Source of the DNA: Bacteroidota bacterium
GTDB lineage: Bacteria; Bacteroidota; Bacteroidia; 2-12-FULL-35-15
DNA: 64,000 nt
Assembly (NCBI GenBank): GCA_025963715.1
Contig: JAOQAG010000026.1
Location: 144,327-208,326 of the forward strand
Direction of reading: 5' to 3'
Shown: positions 18,774 to 27,728 of the stretch, in pieces
Layout of the letters: the number at the start of each line of letters is the position of its first letter
Numbering within the stretch: position 1 is the stretch's first letter
Made by a program: the position numbers and the translations under genes
Notes under the pieces: model-generated
The model's database searches: none
Told to the model about the DNA's origin: nothing
What the model saw: the letters and a program-made list of their open reading frames with translations, nothing else

Positions 18774-19241
18774 ATGAAAAAGTGGATCGTATTATTTTCG
18801 TTAAGTCTGTTCATGACTTTGGAAATCACAGCACAAAACATTACTCAAAAAGACGGGATCTATTATTCCGATAACAAACCTTACAATGGCACTTATACTT
18901 CGGTAGATGCAAGCGGTAAAAAGAAATCGACGATTGATGTAGTGGATGGAAAAGCAAATGGTACCGTTACTTATTACTATGAAAACGGAAATGTAATGGA
19001 ATCGGGCGCCTTTGTGAACAATGAAAAAAGCGGCGAATGGACCCGTTGGGATGAAGCCGGACATAAAACAGCACAGGCTTTTTATGTGATGGGCAAAAAA
19101 AACGGAACCTGGCTTATCTGGGATATGAAAGGGATTAAACGTTACGAGATGAATTATGCAATGGGCGAAAAAACCGGCACATGGAGAATGTGGGATGAGA
19201 AAGGAAACCTGAGCAGCGAAAAATCCTACAGCAATATTTAG
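18774..19241 (+). CDS. Exported MORN-variant (YwqK-like) repeat protein
   Basis: The protein is 155 aa. The signal peptide MKKWIVLFSLSLFMTLEITA-Q is followed by about five tandem MORN-variant units with the pattern G..Y....NG....Y...G...S.G.F...KK.G.W..WDE.G, for example EKSGEWTRWDEAGHKTA and EKTGTWRMWDEKG. Such proteins are annotated as the 'YwqK family antitoxin' group, but that name derives from one Bacillus locus; here there is no toxin neighbour and the signal peptide argues for an envelope role. A single gene with a terminator. Confidence 0.85.
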   Translation: MKKWIVLFSLSLFMTLEITAQNITQKDGIYYSDNKPYNGTYTSVDASGKKKSTIDVVDGKANGTVTYYYENGNVMESGAFVNNEKSGEWTRWDEAGHKTAQAFYVMGKKNGTWLIWDMKGIKRYEMNYAMGEKTGTWRMWDEKGNLSSEKSYSNI

Positions 19242-19270
19242 TTTTTAATAGTAAATCTTAAAAAAAGAGT

Positions 19271-19300
19271 GTTTCCGGTAATACTGGAAACATTTTTTTT
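19271..19300 (+). terminator. Terminator after the MORN-repeat gene
   Basis: GTTTCC-G / T-GGAAAC hairpin followed by eight T, 29 bp past the stop. Confidence 0.75.
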
Positions 19301-19326
19301 GCATTTTAAATTACCCCCTCCCCTTT

Positions 19327-19521
19327 CCACCACATAAGGCACAAAGAAACACATAAGGCAGGGTGCGACTTGCCAACGTGTATTTTTAAACCACAAAAGA
19401 AAACAAAAGAATCAAAAGATATGGAATGCTAAACTGAGTGTAAAAAATACGTGCTTCAATGATAGCTTCCTTATTTTTTCACCTCCAGAACTTATGTGTT
19501 TCTTTGTGCCTTATGTGGTGG
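19327..19521. repeat. 31-bp perfect inverted repeat enclosing 133 bp
   Basis: The left arm 19327-19357 and right arm 19491-19521 are exact reverse complements over 31 bp (start CCACCACATAAGGCAC). The arms belong to the ACCAC-AAGGCAC dispersed repeat family. Inside, AACGTGTATTTTTA and TAAAAAATACGTGC extend the symmetry imperfectly. No ORF lies within; the whole 19242-19617 gap otherwise holds only the terminator. A palindromic, possibly non-autonomous element. Confidence 0.7.
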
Positions 19522-19617
19522 TTTTTTTGATTTTTAATTGTGAGAAAAGCAGGAACCATTCCTTAATTCGTTTTATTCCCCCGAATCCTTATATTCGTAA
19601 CCTATTTTTAACACAAT

Positions 19618-20184
19618 ATGTTCAAACTGATCTTTAGATTATTCGGGTGGAAGATCACCCATTACCTGCCGGATGAAATAAAAAAATGCGTGGTGGTGGT
19701 GGCACCGCATACCAGCAACTGGGAGTTTGTATTCGGCATGGGGGCTATAAAAATCATGAAGCTTTACCCGCGCTTTGCCATTAAAAAAGAATGGATCCGC
19801 TTTCCGTTCAAGCATCTCATGCTTTCGTCGGGCGCATTAGCCATCGACCGCAATGCAAACAACGGCGAGAAAAAAAGCACAGTGGATGCTATGGCCGATC
19901 TTTTTAAAACCCACGATACCCTGCGCCTGATCATCACTCCGGAAGGTACCCGTTCCCGCATGGAAAAATGGAAAACCGGCTTTTACCATGTCGCCATGAA
20001 AGCCAATGTACCCATTGCACTGGGATTTATGGATTATGAAAAAAAGGAATGCGGCATCGATAAGATCATATACCCAACCGGCGATTTTAAAGCTGATATG
20101 AAAAAAATTATGGATTTTTACAAAAATGTAAAAGCAAGGCATCCTCAAAATTTTAGCGTGGATGTGGAATTAAGCAAAGAATAA
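19618..20184 (+). CDS. PlsC-like 1-acyl-glycerol-3-phosphate acyltransferase
   Basis: The protein is 188 aa, shorter than classical PlsC but normal for the Bacteroidota short form. The acyltransferase signature HTSNWE (HX4E; PlsC usually HX4D) lies at about 37-42 in VVVAPHTSNWEFVFGMG. The substrate-binding motif TPEGTRSRMEKWKTGFYHVA follows, then VPIALGFMDY. There is no long membrane segment beyond the N-terminal amphipathic region. The likely role is acylating lysophosphatidate or a related lipid acceptor at the inner membrane. The E in place of D occurs in some relatives, so the exact acceptor is uncertain. Confidence 0.82.
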   Translation: MFKLIFRLFGWKITHYLPDEIKKCVVVVAPHTSNWEFVFGMGAIKIMKLYPRFAIKKEWIRFPFKHLMLSSGALAIDRNANNGEKKSTVDAMADLFKTHDTLRLIITPEGTRSRMEKWKTGFYHVAMKANVPIALGFMDYEKKECGIDKIIYPTGDFKADMKKIMDFYKNVKARHPQNFSVDVELSKE

Positions 20185-20280
20185 ACACAGTAAAATATTA
20201 CACTCCTCTCCGCGAGCTTAGCGCCTTCTTCGCGCCCTTTGCGGTTGATGTACACAGCAAACATACAGCATACACACAGC

Positions 20281-20315
20281 AAAACTTTGAACTTTCGAAC
20301 TTTAAACTTTAAACT
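20281..20315 (+). repeat. Dispersed AACTTTGAACTTT repeat, copy 1
   Basis: A 35-bp run of near-repeats of AACTTT/GAACTTT ending 4 bp before the thioredoxin start codon. Related copies at 25987-26022 and 46538-46572 share the preceding ACACAGCA tract. Confidence 0.7.
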
Positions 20316-20319
20316 CCTT

Positions 20320-21507
20320 ATGAAATCATTTTTAAAATTAACTGTACTGCTTTTAGCTACAGTGATCGCATCTCCGGGAACGGCACAAAACCGCGAAATT
20401 AAATTTGAACAGGGCAACTGGGCCAGCATCCTTGAAAAAGCAAAAAAAGAGAACAAAACCATTTACCTGGATTGTTACACCACCTGGTGCGGACCTTGCA
20501 AATGGATGGCAAAAAATGTATTTACCAACGATACCGTAGCGGATTTTTATAATTCCAGCTTCATTACCGTTGAAATGGATATGGAAAAAGGCGAAGGAAA
20601 AGACCTGGCTGTAAAGTACGGCATCAGGGCGTATCCTACTATGCTGTACCTTAGTCCTTCCGGAGATATGCTGCACCGCACCTGTGGTTCTACCACCGTG
20701 CAGCATTTTGTGGAAAACGGAAAAGATGCGCTTGATCCGGCAAAACAACTGGCTACGGCTACCAAAAAATTCAATAACGGAAATACCGATGCTGTTTTTG
20801 CATCCGCTTATTTTGCTATGCTTGAAAATGGCTGCCAGGGCCACGATGAGGAATTGAAAAATTATTTCGGCAATCAAAAAGAAAGCGATCTTACATCACG
20901 CAACAACTGGAATATTATGTACAATTACCTCACGGATTATTCATCCCCCCAGTTTACTTACCTCGAAAAAAACAAAGAAATATTCGCGAAATTATACACA
21001 GCAGATTCCGTTCAGGGAAAGATAAACAGTGTATACAGCGGCGGTTTGCTGCAGGCCATCCGTAAAAAAGACGATGCCGGTTACCAGGTATTAAAAACAA
21101 AAATAAAAACAGCGGACAATGCAGGCTCCGAAAAAATTATCCTGGAAGCCGATATGAAATTGTACCAGCGCAATGCTGATTGGAAAAATTACGCCACTGT
21201 GGCCGTAGCGTATGCCAACAAATATGCGAACGATAATGCCAATATGCTGAACAGCCTTGCATGGACTTTCTATGAGCAAATAAGCGACAAAAACATGCTG
21301 GCGGAAGCAGAAAAATGGGCGAAACGTGCTACCGAAATTCAAAATGTATACGCTTATGCAGATACCTATGCTGCCGTTTTATACAAATCGGGGAAAAAAG
21401 ACCTTGCGAAAAAAGCCGCCGAAAATGCCATTGAGCTGGCAAAGAAAAGCGGCGATGATTACAAGGAAACCCAGGAGCTGCTTCAGAAGATCAACCAAAT
21501 GAAATAG
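20320..21507 (+). CDS. Exported thioredoxin-fold protein with helical C-terminal region
   Basis: The protein is 395 aa from ATG at 20320 (MKSFLKLTVLLLATVIASPG signal peptide). The longer frame from 20239 lies in repeat sequence and is not used. A thioredoxin domain (about 22-145) carries the redox motif in YTTWCGPCKWMAKNVF and the cis-Pro region RAYPTMLYL. About 250 residues of helical, TPR-like sequence follow (AEKWAKRATEIQNVYAYADT). Periplasmic disulfide exchange or reduction is likely; the partner protein is unknown. The gene has no clear operon partners; the next gene starts 110 bp on with its own promoter. Confidence 0.88.
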   Translation: MKSFLKLTVLLLATVIASPGTAQNREIKFEQGNWASILEKAKKENKTIYLDCYTTWCGPCKWMAKNVFTNDTVADFYNSSFITVEMDMEKGEGKDLAVKYGIRAYPTMLYLSPSGDMLHRTCGSTTVQHFVENGKDALDPAKQLATATKKFNNGNTDAVFASAYFAMLENGCQGHDEELKNYFGNQKESDLTSRNNWNIMYNYLTDYSSPQFTYLEKNKEIFAKLYTADSVQGKINSVYSGGLLQAIRKKDDAGYQVLKTKIKTADNAGSEKIILEADMKLYQRNADWKNYATVAVAYANKYANDNANMLNSLAWTFYEQISDKNMLAEAEKWAKRATEIQNVYAYADTYAAVLYKSGKKDLAKKAAENAIELAKKSGDDYKETQELLQKINQMK

Positions 21508-21580
21508 TTTACTTCATTTTTGTTTCGGTATAACAGACGGTGCTTTTTGTCGTCTGTTTTCATTGGCTTGTCAAAAAATG

Positions 21581-21611
21581 TTGATAAACTGTTTTTTCCT
21601 CAATATCTTTA
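21581..21611 (+). promoter_or_regulatory. Promoter for the 326-aa exported protein / phosphatase pair
   Basis: TTG (21581), 20 bp, TATCTTTA (21604-21611), seven of eight in the -7 consensus. The start codon is only 6 bp downstream, so the leader would be nearly absent, or a start slightly inside the gene is used. Confidence 0.5.
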
Positions 21612-21617
21612 CTTTAT

Positions 21618-22598
21618 ATGAGAAGCTTATTTATAGCGATACTGGGTTTAGTGCTTATCAATACGTGTATTGCTCAACAAATACCTGCTCCGGAGGAAAA
21701 CATTCCTTACCTCGTTACATTTGCCAAGGACGGCGCCCAATCCTGGGGAGATGATGATTTTTCCCAAACCTGGTTTTTTGTGATCCCGAAATTTCAGACC
21801 AAGCCTTTTTATATCCGCATTTTTGATCCGGAAACGGGTGGCGATATTGATGAAAAAAAAGGTGAATTTAATTCCCGCACTCAATTTTCTGTTTACGGTG
21901 GAAAATCCTGCTTCACTGCCAAGGATGTAAGGGAAAATCAGCCGAAAGGCAATTACAAAAGCGGAAATTTATTATACACCAAAACATTCGGCAGCAGTGA
22001 GATCTATGATGGAGAATGGTATACGTTTGGCCCGTTTAACCCCACCGAAGGTGAGTTTGTGAACGAATACGGCGGCTATATTTTTAAAATGATCGCGGAA
22101 GGCATCAGCGGCGACGATGGCAATTTGTATAAATATTTTTTAAGCGAATCGCCTATCGAGAACAAGCCGGTGGAAGGCGGCAATGCGTTTACGTTTGAAT
22201 ACACCTTTCGCTTATCGGATAATCAAAACAACATTGCACACCTCTATCCTTTTATTGAAGACAATGTGATCTCTGTAAAGGTCTCTAATTTTGATTTTGA
22301 TAACGACGGGCAGATCAACATTGTATCCATGGCAAAAAAGCAGGAGCTGAGTAAATCCTCCGGCGATAATGTGTGGGCCACCAGCGAGCATGCCATCGTG
22401 GACAAAGAGAAAAAAACAACGCTGGATGTTCAATTTCTAAAAAATAAAAAGGATCTGATAAAAAATAACAATGTAACGCTGTATGTTACCAACCAGTACG
22501 GAAACATGCTGCCGATCTATACCGTACCGATTGGCGGCGTTCCCAACAGTAATTACAAAGTGCAGTTCAATCAGAAAAAGAAAACAACAACGTATTAA
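21618..22598 (+). CDS. Exported hypothetical protein linked to a propeller phosphatase
   Basis: The protein is 326 aa with signal peptide MRSLFIAILGLVLINTCIAQ. I do not recognise a named family. The mature part is strand-rich with aromatic/acidic motifs (WGDDDFSQTWFFVIPKFQ, IFDPETGGDIDEKKGEF, FDFDNDGQINIVSM, the last resembling a calcium-binding loop), suggesting a surface or periplasmic beta-sandwich. Only 12 bp separate it from the SpoIIE sensor gene, so the two are co-transcribed. It could supply or present the signal for that sensor (inference). Confidence 0.75.
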   Translation: MRSLFIAILGLVLINTCIAQQIPAPEENIPYLVTFAKDGAQSWGDDDFSQTWFFVIPKFQTKPFYIRIFDPETGGDIDEKKGEFNSRTQFSVYGGKSCFTAKDVRENQPKGNYKSGNLLYTKTFGSSEIYDGEWYTFGPFNPTEGEFVNEYGGYIFKMIAEGISGDDGNLYKYFLSESPIENKPVEGGNAFTFEYTFRLSDNQNNIAHLYPFIEDNVISVKVSNFDFDNDGQINIVSMAKKQELSKSSGDNVWATSEHAIVDKEKKTTLDVQFLKNKKDLIKNNNVTLYVTNQYGNMLPIYTVPIGGVPNSNYKVQFNQKKKTTTY

Positions 22599-22610
22599 AT
22601 TCATTTTCAT

Positions 22611-25600
22611 TTGAAAAAAATTTACCTCGCCTGGTTCGTTGTTGCATTACAGCTGCTCTCCTGCTTTCCGCTGTTTTCACAGGCTTACCAGTTTAAATCC
22701 TATTCCACCGACAACGGCATTTCGCAGCCGTACATCTATACCATTAACCAGGGAAAAAACGGGTATCTCTGGATCGGTACCGGCGAAGGTTTGTGCAAGT
22801 TTGATGGCGTAAGCTTTAAATCCTATTACACAACCGACGGCATTGCTGAAAATTTTATAACCGCAAGCCACAAGGACGATAACCGCAACCTGTGGTTTGG
22901 CTTCAACCAGGGAAGCGTAACCATGTACGATGGGAAAAATTTCAGGTCCATCAACACTTCCGGTTTTACAAAAAGTCCGGTTACTTCCATTATTAACGAC
23001 GACAAAGGAAACATCTGGTGTGCCACACAAAACGATGGCATTTTCAGGATCAGCAAAAATTTTGAAGTATCGGTTTACAAGATCGAATTTGATAAGGAAA
23101 TTATTTATTCCATTGCCTTTACAGGAACCAATCAATTGCTGGTAGGTACCGTTAACGGAATAAAATTATACCAGCTTTCGGCAATTGATCAAAAGCCAAA
23201 ATTTGTAAGTGTTGTTTCCTGCATCCCCGAAAATCACATTACCTGTATTGTTAAAAAAACAAACTCCAGCAGCTTTTGGATAGGAACGGAAGAAGACGGG
23301 TTATTTTTGCTGAATCCCTTGCCTCAGAACCAGTTTAAAGCCACACCGATCGGGAATGATATTGGCAATGAACTCCCGAACATACAAGCCGTTTATGAAG
23401 ATAATTTATCCAACTTATGGGTAGCTACATTTGGCAACGGATTATTTAAATTACTGATCACACCCGATCATAAATACAAAGAATATCTTCACCTGAGTGA
23501 TGATAACGGCCTTGGCAATAAATACATTAAAAGCATTTATGCCGATCATGAAGGCAACATCTGGGTGGGAACATACGGCACCGGCGTGGTGCACATCACG
23601 GACAATTATTTTTCGTTTTACAAACATACCTCCAAAGAATACAGCAACAACGTAAGCTCGCTGCTCATCGGCGATCAGCAAAAATGGTTCGGACTGGAAA
23701 ATGGCTTGTTAAAGATCGATCTGAACACAAAACAAAAATGGACTTTTTATGCAAAAACAAATGGCTTTGTTGATGATAAGGTCACTGCTGTTTTTCAAAT
23801 GGACAGCAGCCGTATTTTTATCGGGACGGAAAGTAGCGGAACCTTTATTCTTGATCCGCATACTTCCGTATTTAAAAAAATAGAATTGAATGAAGATGCG
23901 CTTTGCAACTCTGTAAACTGCATTACCGGTTACAGGCACATTGCCTGGATCGCTACAAAAAATGGAATTTTTAAACTGGACCTCGATAATAAGATCACTA
24001 CGCATTTTACCACCGAGAATGGTTTGCCTCACAATAACATCAATTACATTTATTACGATAAAAAACAAACGTTGTGGATAGGCACACACAGTAATTTCCT
24101 GAGCAGCATCAACATTACTACTGATAAAGTTGATAATCAAAAAATATACGATGCCTCGGATCTGCTTACCATCACAGGTATCATCGAAGATTCGCAACAC
24201 AGGATCTGGGCTTCCACATTCGGCAACGGTGTGTTTGTTGTAGAAGGAACCGCCATTACCCGCTATACCAACGAGAAAGGGCTTTTGTCTAATTTTTGTT
24301 ACGGACTTACGGATGACGGTTCCGGCAATATCTGGATCGGCCACCGCAATGGATTGAGCCGCATTAAGCCGCAAAAAGGTACGATCGATATTTTTAATAA
24401 AAACGATGGCATCAGCGGCGACTGCAATTACAACGCTTTTACAAAAGATGCCAGCGGAAATGCCTGGTTTGGAACCACGGATGGCGCTATCCGCTTTGAT
24501 CCGCACAAGGACAAAAAAAATATGGTGCCGCCGATCGTGAACATCAGCTCCATCAAGATCAATGATAAAGACCTGCAATACACGAAGGATATTTTGCTTC
24601 CGTACGATAACTACAAGCTGCGCATCGATTTTATCGGGATCAGCTTTAAAGCCAATTCCAATATTTTATATCAATACAAGCTGGAAGGTTTTGATGCCGA
24701 TTGGTCCGATAAAACAAAAAACACATTTGTACAATACGGCAAACTTTCCGATGGTGAATACACTTTTGTTTTAAAAGCTTATAACAATGATGGAATTGGC
24801 AATACGCTGCCGCTGACCATAAAAATTGTGATCGAGCCTCCATTCTGGAAACGCTGGTGGTTCATCATTTTTGTAGTCGCATTTATTTTTTACTGTATTT
24901 ATTTTTATATCAAGATGCGCGAACGTAATTACAGGCGTTTCCAGGCTCAGCTTCAAAAATCGCTGAACGAAAAAACACGCGAAGTGATTGCGCAAAAAGA
25001 AGAGATTGAAAAAAAGAACAAGGACATTACCGATAGTATCCGCTATGCAAAACGCATCCAGGATGCTTTGTTACCGGAAGTAAAAAAACTGAACAGCATA
25101 CTCCCGCAATCATTCATCTTTTTTCAGCCCCGCGATATTGTGAGCGGCGATTTTTACTGGTATGAAAAATACGATGACAAAATGATCATTGCCTGCGCAG
25201 ATGCAACCGGACATGGCGTTCCGGGAGCATTCATGAGCATGATCGGCAGTACATTGCTAAAAGATATTACATCGCGCCTCGACATTACATCACCGGCATA
25301 TGCACTGGAAGCGCTGGATCATGAAATAAAAATGCTGCTCAAACAAAATGATGACGAACACGATCAAACGCAGGACAGTGTGGATCTGGTCATTTGTGAG
25401 ATCAACCTGAAAACATTTTTTGTGAGGATCTGCTCTACCAGGCGCGCTGTGTTTGTTGTAAAAGACGGTGAATTAAAACTTATCAAAAAAGAAAATACCG
25501 ACAAACAACAATACGAAACGATCGATATTCAATTGTCGGAAGGCGATACGATCTACATGTTTACAGATGGATATCCCGATCAGTTTGGCGGCGAAAAAGG

Positions 25601-25757
25601 GAAGAAAATAAAAACATCCAACATGCGCACCATGCTGGAACAAATTCACACGCTGCCATTTGATAAGCAGGAAATGATCGTGAACCGTTATTTTAACCGC
25701 TGGAAAGAAGGATACGAGCAGGTAGATGATGTACTGTTTATGGGATTAAGATTGTAA
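22611..25757 (+). CDS. Two-component-regulator propeller / Y_Y_Y / SpoIIE phosphatase, divergent active-site region
   Basis: The protein is 1048 aa, started by TTG at 22611 because no in-frame ATG precedes the signal peptide (KKIYLAWFVVALQLLSCFPL). Many propeller blades (YLWIGTGEGLCKFDG and similar) are followed by a Y_Y_Y domain, one membrane helix near 745-765, a coiled coil with KDITDSIRYAKRIQDALLPE, and SpoIIE motifs GDFYW, DATGHGVPGAFMSM and FTDGYPDQFGG. Two motifs differ from its relatives at 1743 and 3885: DGMD is DSVD (25374-25385) and the ANNPLW strand is STRRAVF. Both Asp of the first are kept, so activity is plausible. It lies downstream of, and is co-transcribed with, the exported protein at 21618. 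Confidence 0.93.
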   Translation: MKKIYLAWFVVALQLLSCFPLFSQAYQFKSYSTDNGISQPYIYTINQGKNGYLWIGTGEGLCKFDGVSFKSYYTTDGIAENFITASHKDDNRNLWFGFNQGSVTMYDGKNFRSINTSGFTKSPVTSIINDDKGNIWCATQNDGIFRISKNFEVSVYKIEFDKEIIYSIAFTGTNQLLVGTVNGIKLYQLSAIDQKPKFVSVVSCIPENHITCIVKKTNSSSFWIGTEEDGLFLLNPLPQNQFKATPIGNDIGNELPNIQAVYEDNLSNLWVATFGNGLFKLLITPDHKYKEYLHLSDDNGLGNKYIKSIYADHEGNIWVGTYGTGVVHITDNYFSFYKHTSKEYSNNVSSLLIGDQQKWFGLENGLLKIDLNTKQKWTFYAKTNGFVDDKVTAVFQMDSSRIFIGTESSGTFILDPHTSVFKKIELNEDALCNSVNCITGYRHIAWIATKNGIFKLDLDNKITTHFTTENGLPHNNINYIYYDKKQTLWIGTHSNFLSSINITTDKVDNQKIYDASDLLTITGIIEDSQHRIWASTFGNGVFVVEGTAITRYTNEKGLLSNFCYGLTDDGSGNIWIGHRNGLSRIKPQKGTIDIFNKNDGISGDCNYNAFTKDASGNAWFGTTDGAIRFDPHKDKKNMVPPIVNISSIKINDKDLQYTKDILLPYDNYKLRIDFIGISFKANSNILYQYKLEGFDADWSDKTKNTFVQYGKLSDGEYTFVLKAYNNDGIGNTLPLTIKIVIEPPFWKRWWFIIFVVAFIFYCIYFYIKMRERNYRRFQAQLQKSLNEKTREVIAQKEEIEKKNKDITDSIRYAKRIQDALLPEVKKLNSILPQSFIFFQPRDIVSGDFYWYEKYDDKMIIACADATGHGVPGAFMSMIGSTLLKDITSRLDITSPAYALEALDHEIKMLLKQNDDEHDQTQDSVDLVICEINLKTFFVRICSTRRAVFVVKDGELKLIKKENTDKQQYETIDIQLSEGDTIYMFTDGYPDQFGGEKGKKIKTSNMRTMLEQIHTLPFDKQEMIVNRYFNRWKEGYEQVDDVLFMGLRL

Positions 25758-25804
25758 AAAAGTTTAAAGTTTACTGTGTGAATCGCTTCCGCGATTGTTT
25801 TTTT

Positions 25805-25829
25805 ACCACGAAGGCACTAAGGCGCGAAG
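25805..25829 (+). repeat. ACCAC-AAGGCAC family repeat
   Basis: A copy of the dispersed unit ACCACGAAGGCACTAAGG; relatives at 19327, 19491 (inverted), 50937 and four times within 59999-60329. The rest of 25758-26007 is non-coding and runs into the next repeat. Confidence 0.55.
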
Positions 25830-25986
25830 AAAAAAGCAATTAAATTTTTTTATCAATTATGTTTGGTAACAAGGAAATGATACGGTTTTCAAAATCCGCC
25901 TCATCTACGTTATCCGCGTTCCATCACACACAGCATCCGCACAGATTGGTATATTCGTACTCATTGGTATAGTAGATCACATCCAG

Positions 25987-26022
25987 CAAACTTTGAACTT
26001 TCCAACTTTAAACTTTGAACTT
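25987..26022. repeat. Dispersed AACTTTGAACTTT repeat, copy 2, overlapping the metZ stop
   Basis: Shares its sequence with 20281-20315 and 46538-46572. Read on the minus strand it supplies the last residues (F-K-V) and the TAA stop of the metZ gene, so the repeat is part of the coding end. Confidence 0.7.
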
Positions 26023-27180
26023 ATTTAAGGCCTGCTCAATATCTGCAACAATATCAATAATATTTTCTAACCCAACGGAGATCCGCACCAAACCCGGTGT
26101 GATCCCAACAGCCAACCGTTCTTCTTCCGTTAATTTTGCATGCGTGGTGGATGCCGGATGCGTGGCAATGGTGCGTGTATCGCCTAAATTAGCGGTAAGC
26201 GAACACATTTGCAGCGTGTCTAAAAACTTTCTTCCACTCGCGATCCCGCCTTTTATTTCAAAAGAAACAATTCCTCCGCCCATGCTCATCTGCTTTTTAG
26301 CAATTTCAAATTGCGGATGCGATAACAAAAACGGGTAACGCACGCGGAGTACTTCCGGATGATTTTCCAGCAAGCCTGCCAGCTTCAATGCATTCTGCGA
26401 ATGGCGTTCCATCCGGATCGATAATGTTTCCAGGCTTTTTGAAAGCGTCCAGGCATTAAACGGCGAAAGCGCCGGACCGGTGCTTCTGCAAAATGTATAG
26501 ATCTCTTTGATCAGTTCTTTTTTCCCAACCACAATTCCACCCATCACACGGCCTTGTCCATCCAGGTATTTTGTTCCCGAATGCGTTACCAAATGTGCAC
26601 CAAATTCTATCGGACGCTGAATGAACGGTGTTGCAAAACAATTGTCCACGTTTAAAATAACGTTGTGTTTGTTCGCTAAATTTCCCAGCCATTGCAGGTC
26701 GATCAAATCCAAACCCGGATTGGATGGCGTTTCCACGAAGATCATCTTCGTGTTTTTTTGGATCAGCGCTTCCCATGTCTCCGGCTTGTTCACATCGGCA
26801 TACGTATGTTCAATTCCCCATTTTGGTAAAAACTTAGTAATAACAGTATGTGTAGAGCCAAAGATAGAACTGGATGCTACAATATGATCGCCGCTTTTGA
26901 GCAAGCCCATAAAGCTGGCAAAAATAGCAGCCATGCCCGAAGCCGTTGCATAACCAGCTTCTGCGCCTTCCAGCAAACACATTTTGTCTACAAATTCCGT
27001 TGTATTCGGGTTTGTAAACCGGCTGTAAATATTTCCTTCCTGTTCATCCGCAAACATCGCGCGCATTTGTTCCGCATCATGAAACGTAAAGCTCGATGTT
27101 AAATATACCGGCACCGAATGCTCCCTGTTTTCAGTCTGTTCCGCTTGTGTGCGAATGGCGTTGGTTTCAAATTTTTTCAT
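26008..27180 (-). CDS. metZ: O-acetyl/O-succinylhomoserine sulfhydrylase (Cys/Met PLP enzyme)
   Basis: The protein is 390 aa, a complete Cys/Met-metabolism PLP enzyme. The PLP lysine lies in THSGTKYLDGQGRVMGG, with phosphate-binding SGMAAIFASF and the family motif YSRFTNPNT near the N-terminus. It forms homocysteine from activated homoserine and sulfide; the nearby metX supplies the acetyl ester, so O-acetylhomoserine is the probable substrate although the sequence resembles MetZ. It lies 30 bp after the OsmC-like gene on the same strand and is divergent from metX. The final codons are encoded by a dispersed repeat. Confidence 0.9.
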   Translation of the reverse strand: MKKFETNAIRTQAEQTENREHSVPVYLTSSFTFHDAEQMRAMFADEQEGNIYSRFTNPNTTEFVDKMCLLEGAEAGYATASGMAAIFASFMGLLKSGDHIVASSSIFGSTHTVITKFLPKWGIEHTYADVNKPETWEALIQKNTKMIFVETPSNPGLDLIDLQWLGNLANKHNVILNVDNCFATPFIQRPIEFGAHLVTHSGTKYLDGQGRVMGGIVVGKKELIKEIYTFCRSTGPALSPFNAWTLSKSLETLSIRMERHSQNALKLAGLLENHPEVLRVRYPFLLSHPQFEIAKKQMSMGGGIVSFEIKGGIASGRKFLDTLQMCSLTANLGDTRTIATHPASTTHAKLTEEERLAVGITPGLVRISVGLENIIDIVADIEQALNKFKV

Positions 27181-27210
27181 AAAATTTTTTACTCTTAAAT
27201 TGGTAAAAGC

Positions 27211-27630
27211 TTATTCGTTTACGCTCACTTTATAGCTGATCTTCGCACCCGCAATTTCCAGTGTTTTGGAAACCGAGCAATATTTATCCATCGATAATTG
27301 CACCGCACGTTCCGCTTTTTCTTTATCGATTTGCCCTGTGAATTTAAAATGCACTACTACCGTTTCCCACAACGACGGTTCTTTCCCCTGCTCCCGCTCG
27401 CCATCAATACTGATCCCAAACGTGTCGATCACCTGCTTTTGCTTTTTAAGGATCAGCACAATATCAATCGCGCTGCAGCCGCCCAAACCCATCAGCAACA
27501 TCTGCATCGGGCGCACACCCTTATTATGTCCGCCAACATTCTCGCCCGCATCCATGTAAGCAATATTGCCTGTTTCACTTTTTGCTTCAAAATGAAAAGC
27601 ATCATCCAGTCGTTTTAATTCTATCCGCAT
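27211..27630 (-). CDS. OsmC/Ohr-family protein
   Basis: The protein is 139 aa. The OsmC fold is shown by MQMLLMGLGGCSAIDIVLIL, where the Cys is one of the redox pair. The second family cysteine sits late, in MDKYCSVSKTLEIAGAKIS. OsmC proteins are thiol-dependent peroxidases for organic hydroperoxides. It is cotranscribed with the downstream metZ, 30 bp away, an association with sulfur metabolism that is common for this subgroup. It is divergent from metX across 98 bp. Confidence 0.9.
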   Translation of the reverse strand: MRIELKRLDDAFHFEAKSETGNIAYMDAGENVGGHNKGVRPMQMLLMGLGGCSAIDIVLILKKQKQVIDTFGISIDGEREQGKEPSLWETVVVHFKFTGQIDKEKAERAVQLSMDKYCSVSKTLEIAGAKISYKVSVNE

Positions 27631-27728
27631 CGTTTTTTATTTTATCGATTTCAAAGGTAAGTAATTGGAGGAAATTTTGTTTAGTTTTGTCAAAATCCCA
27701 AGCTTCACACAAAGCGGGACTCAAGTGC

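Noticed and set aside
27631-27728. Possible SAM riboswitch upstream of metX
   Set aside because: The spacer is only 98 bp and I could not build the conserved core of SAM-I or SAM-II from it. A covariance-model search would decide.
27582-27728. Longer start for metX at 27582
   Set aside because: It would overlap the divergent OsmC gene; the family begins at the internal ATG at 27729.
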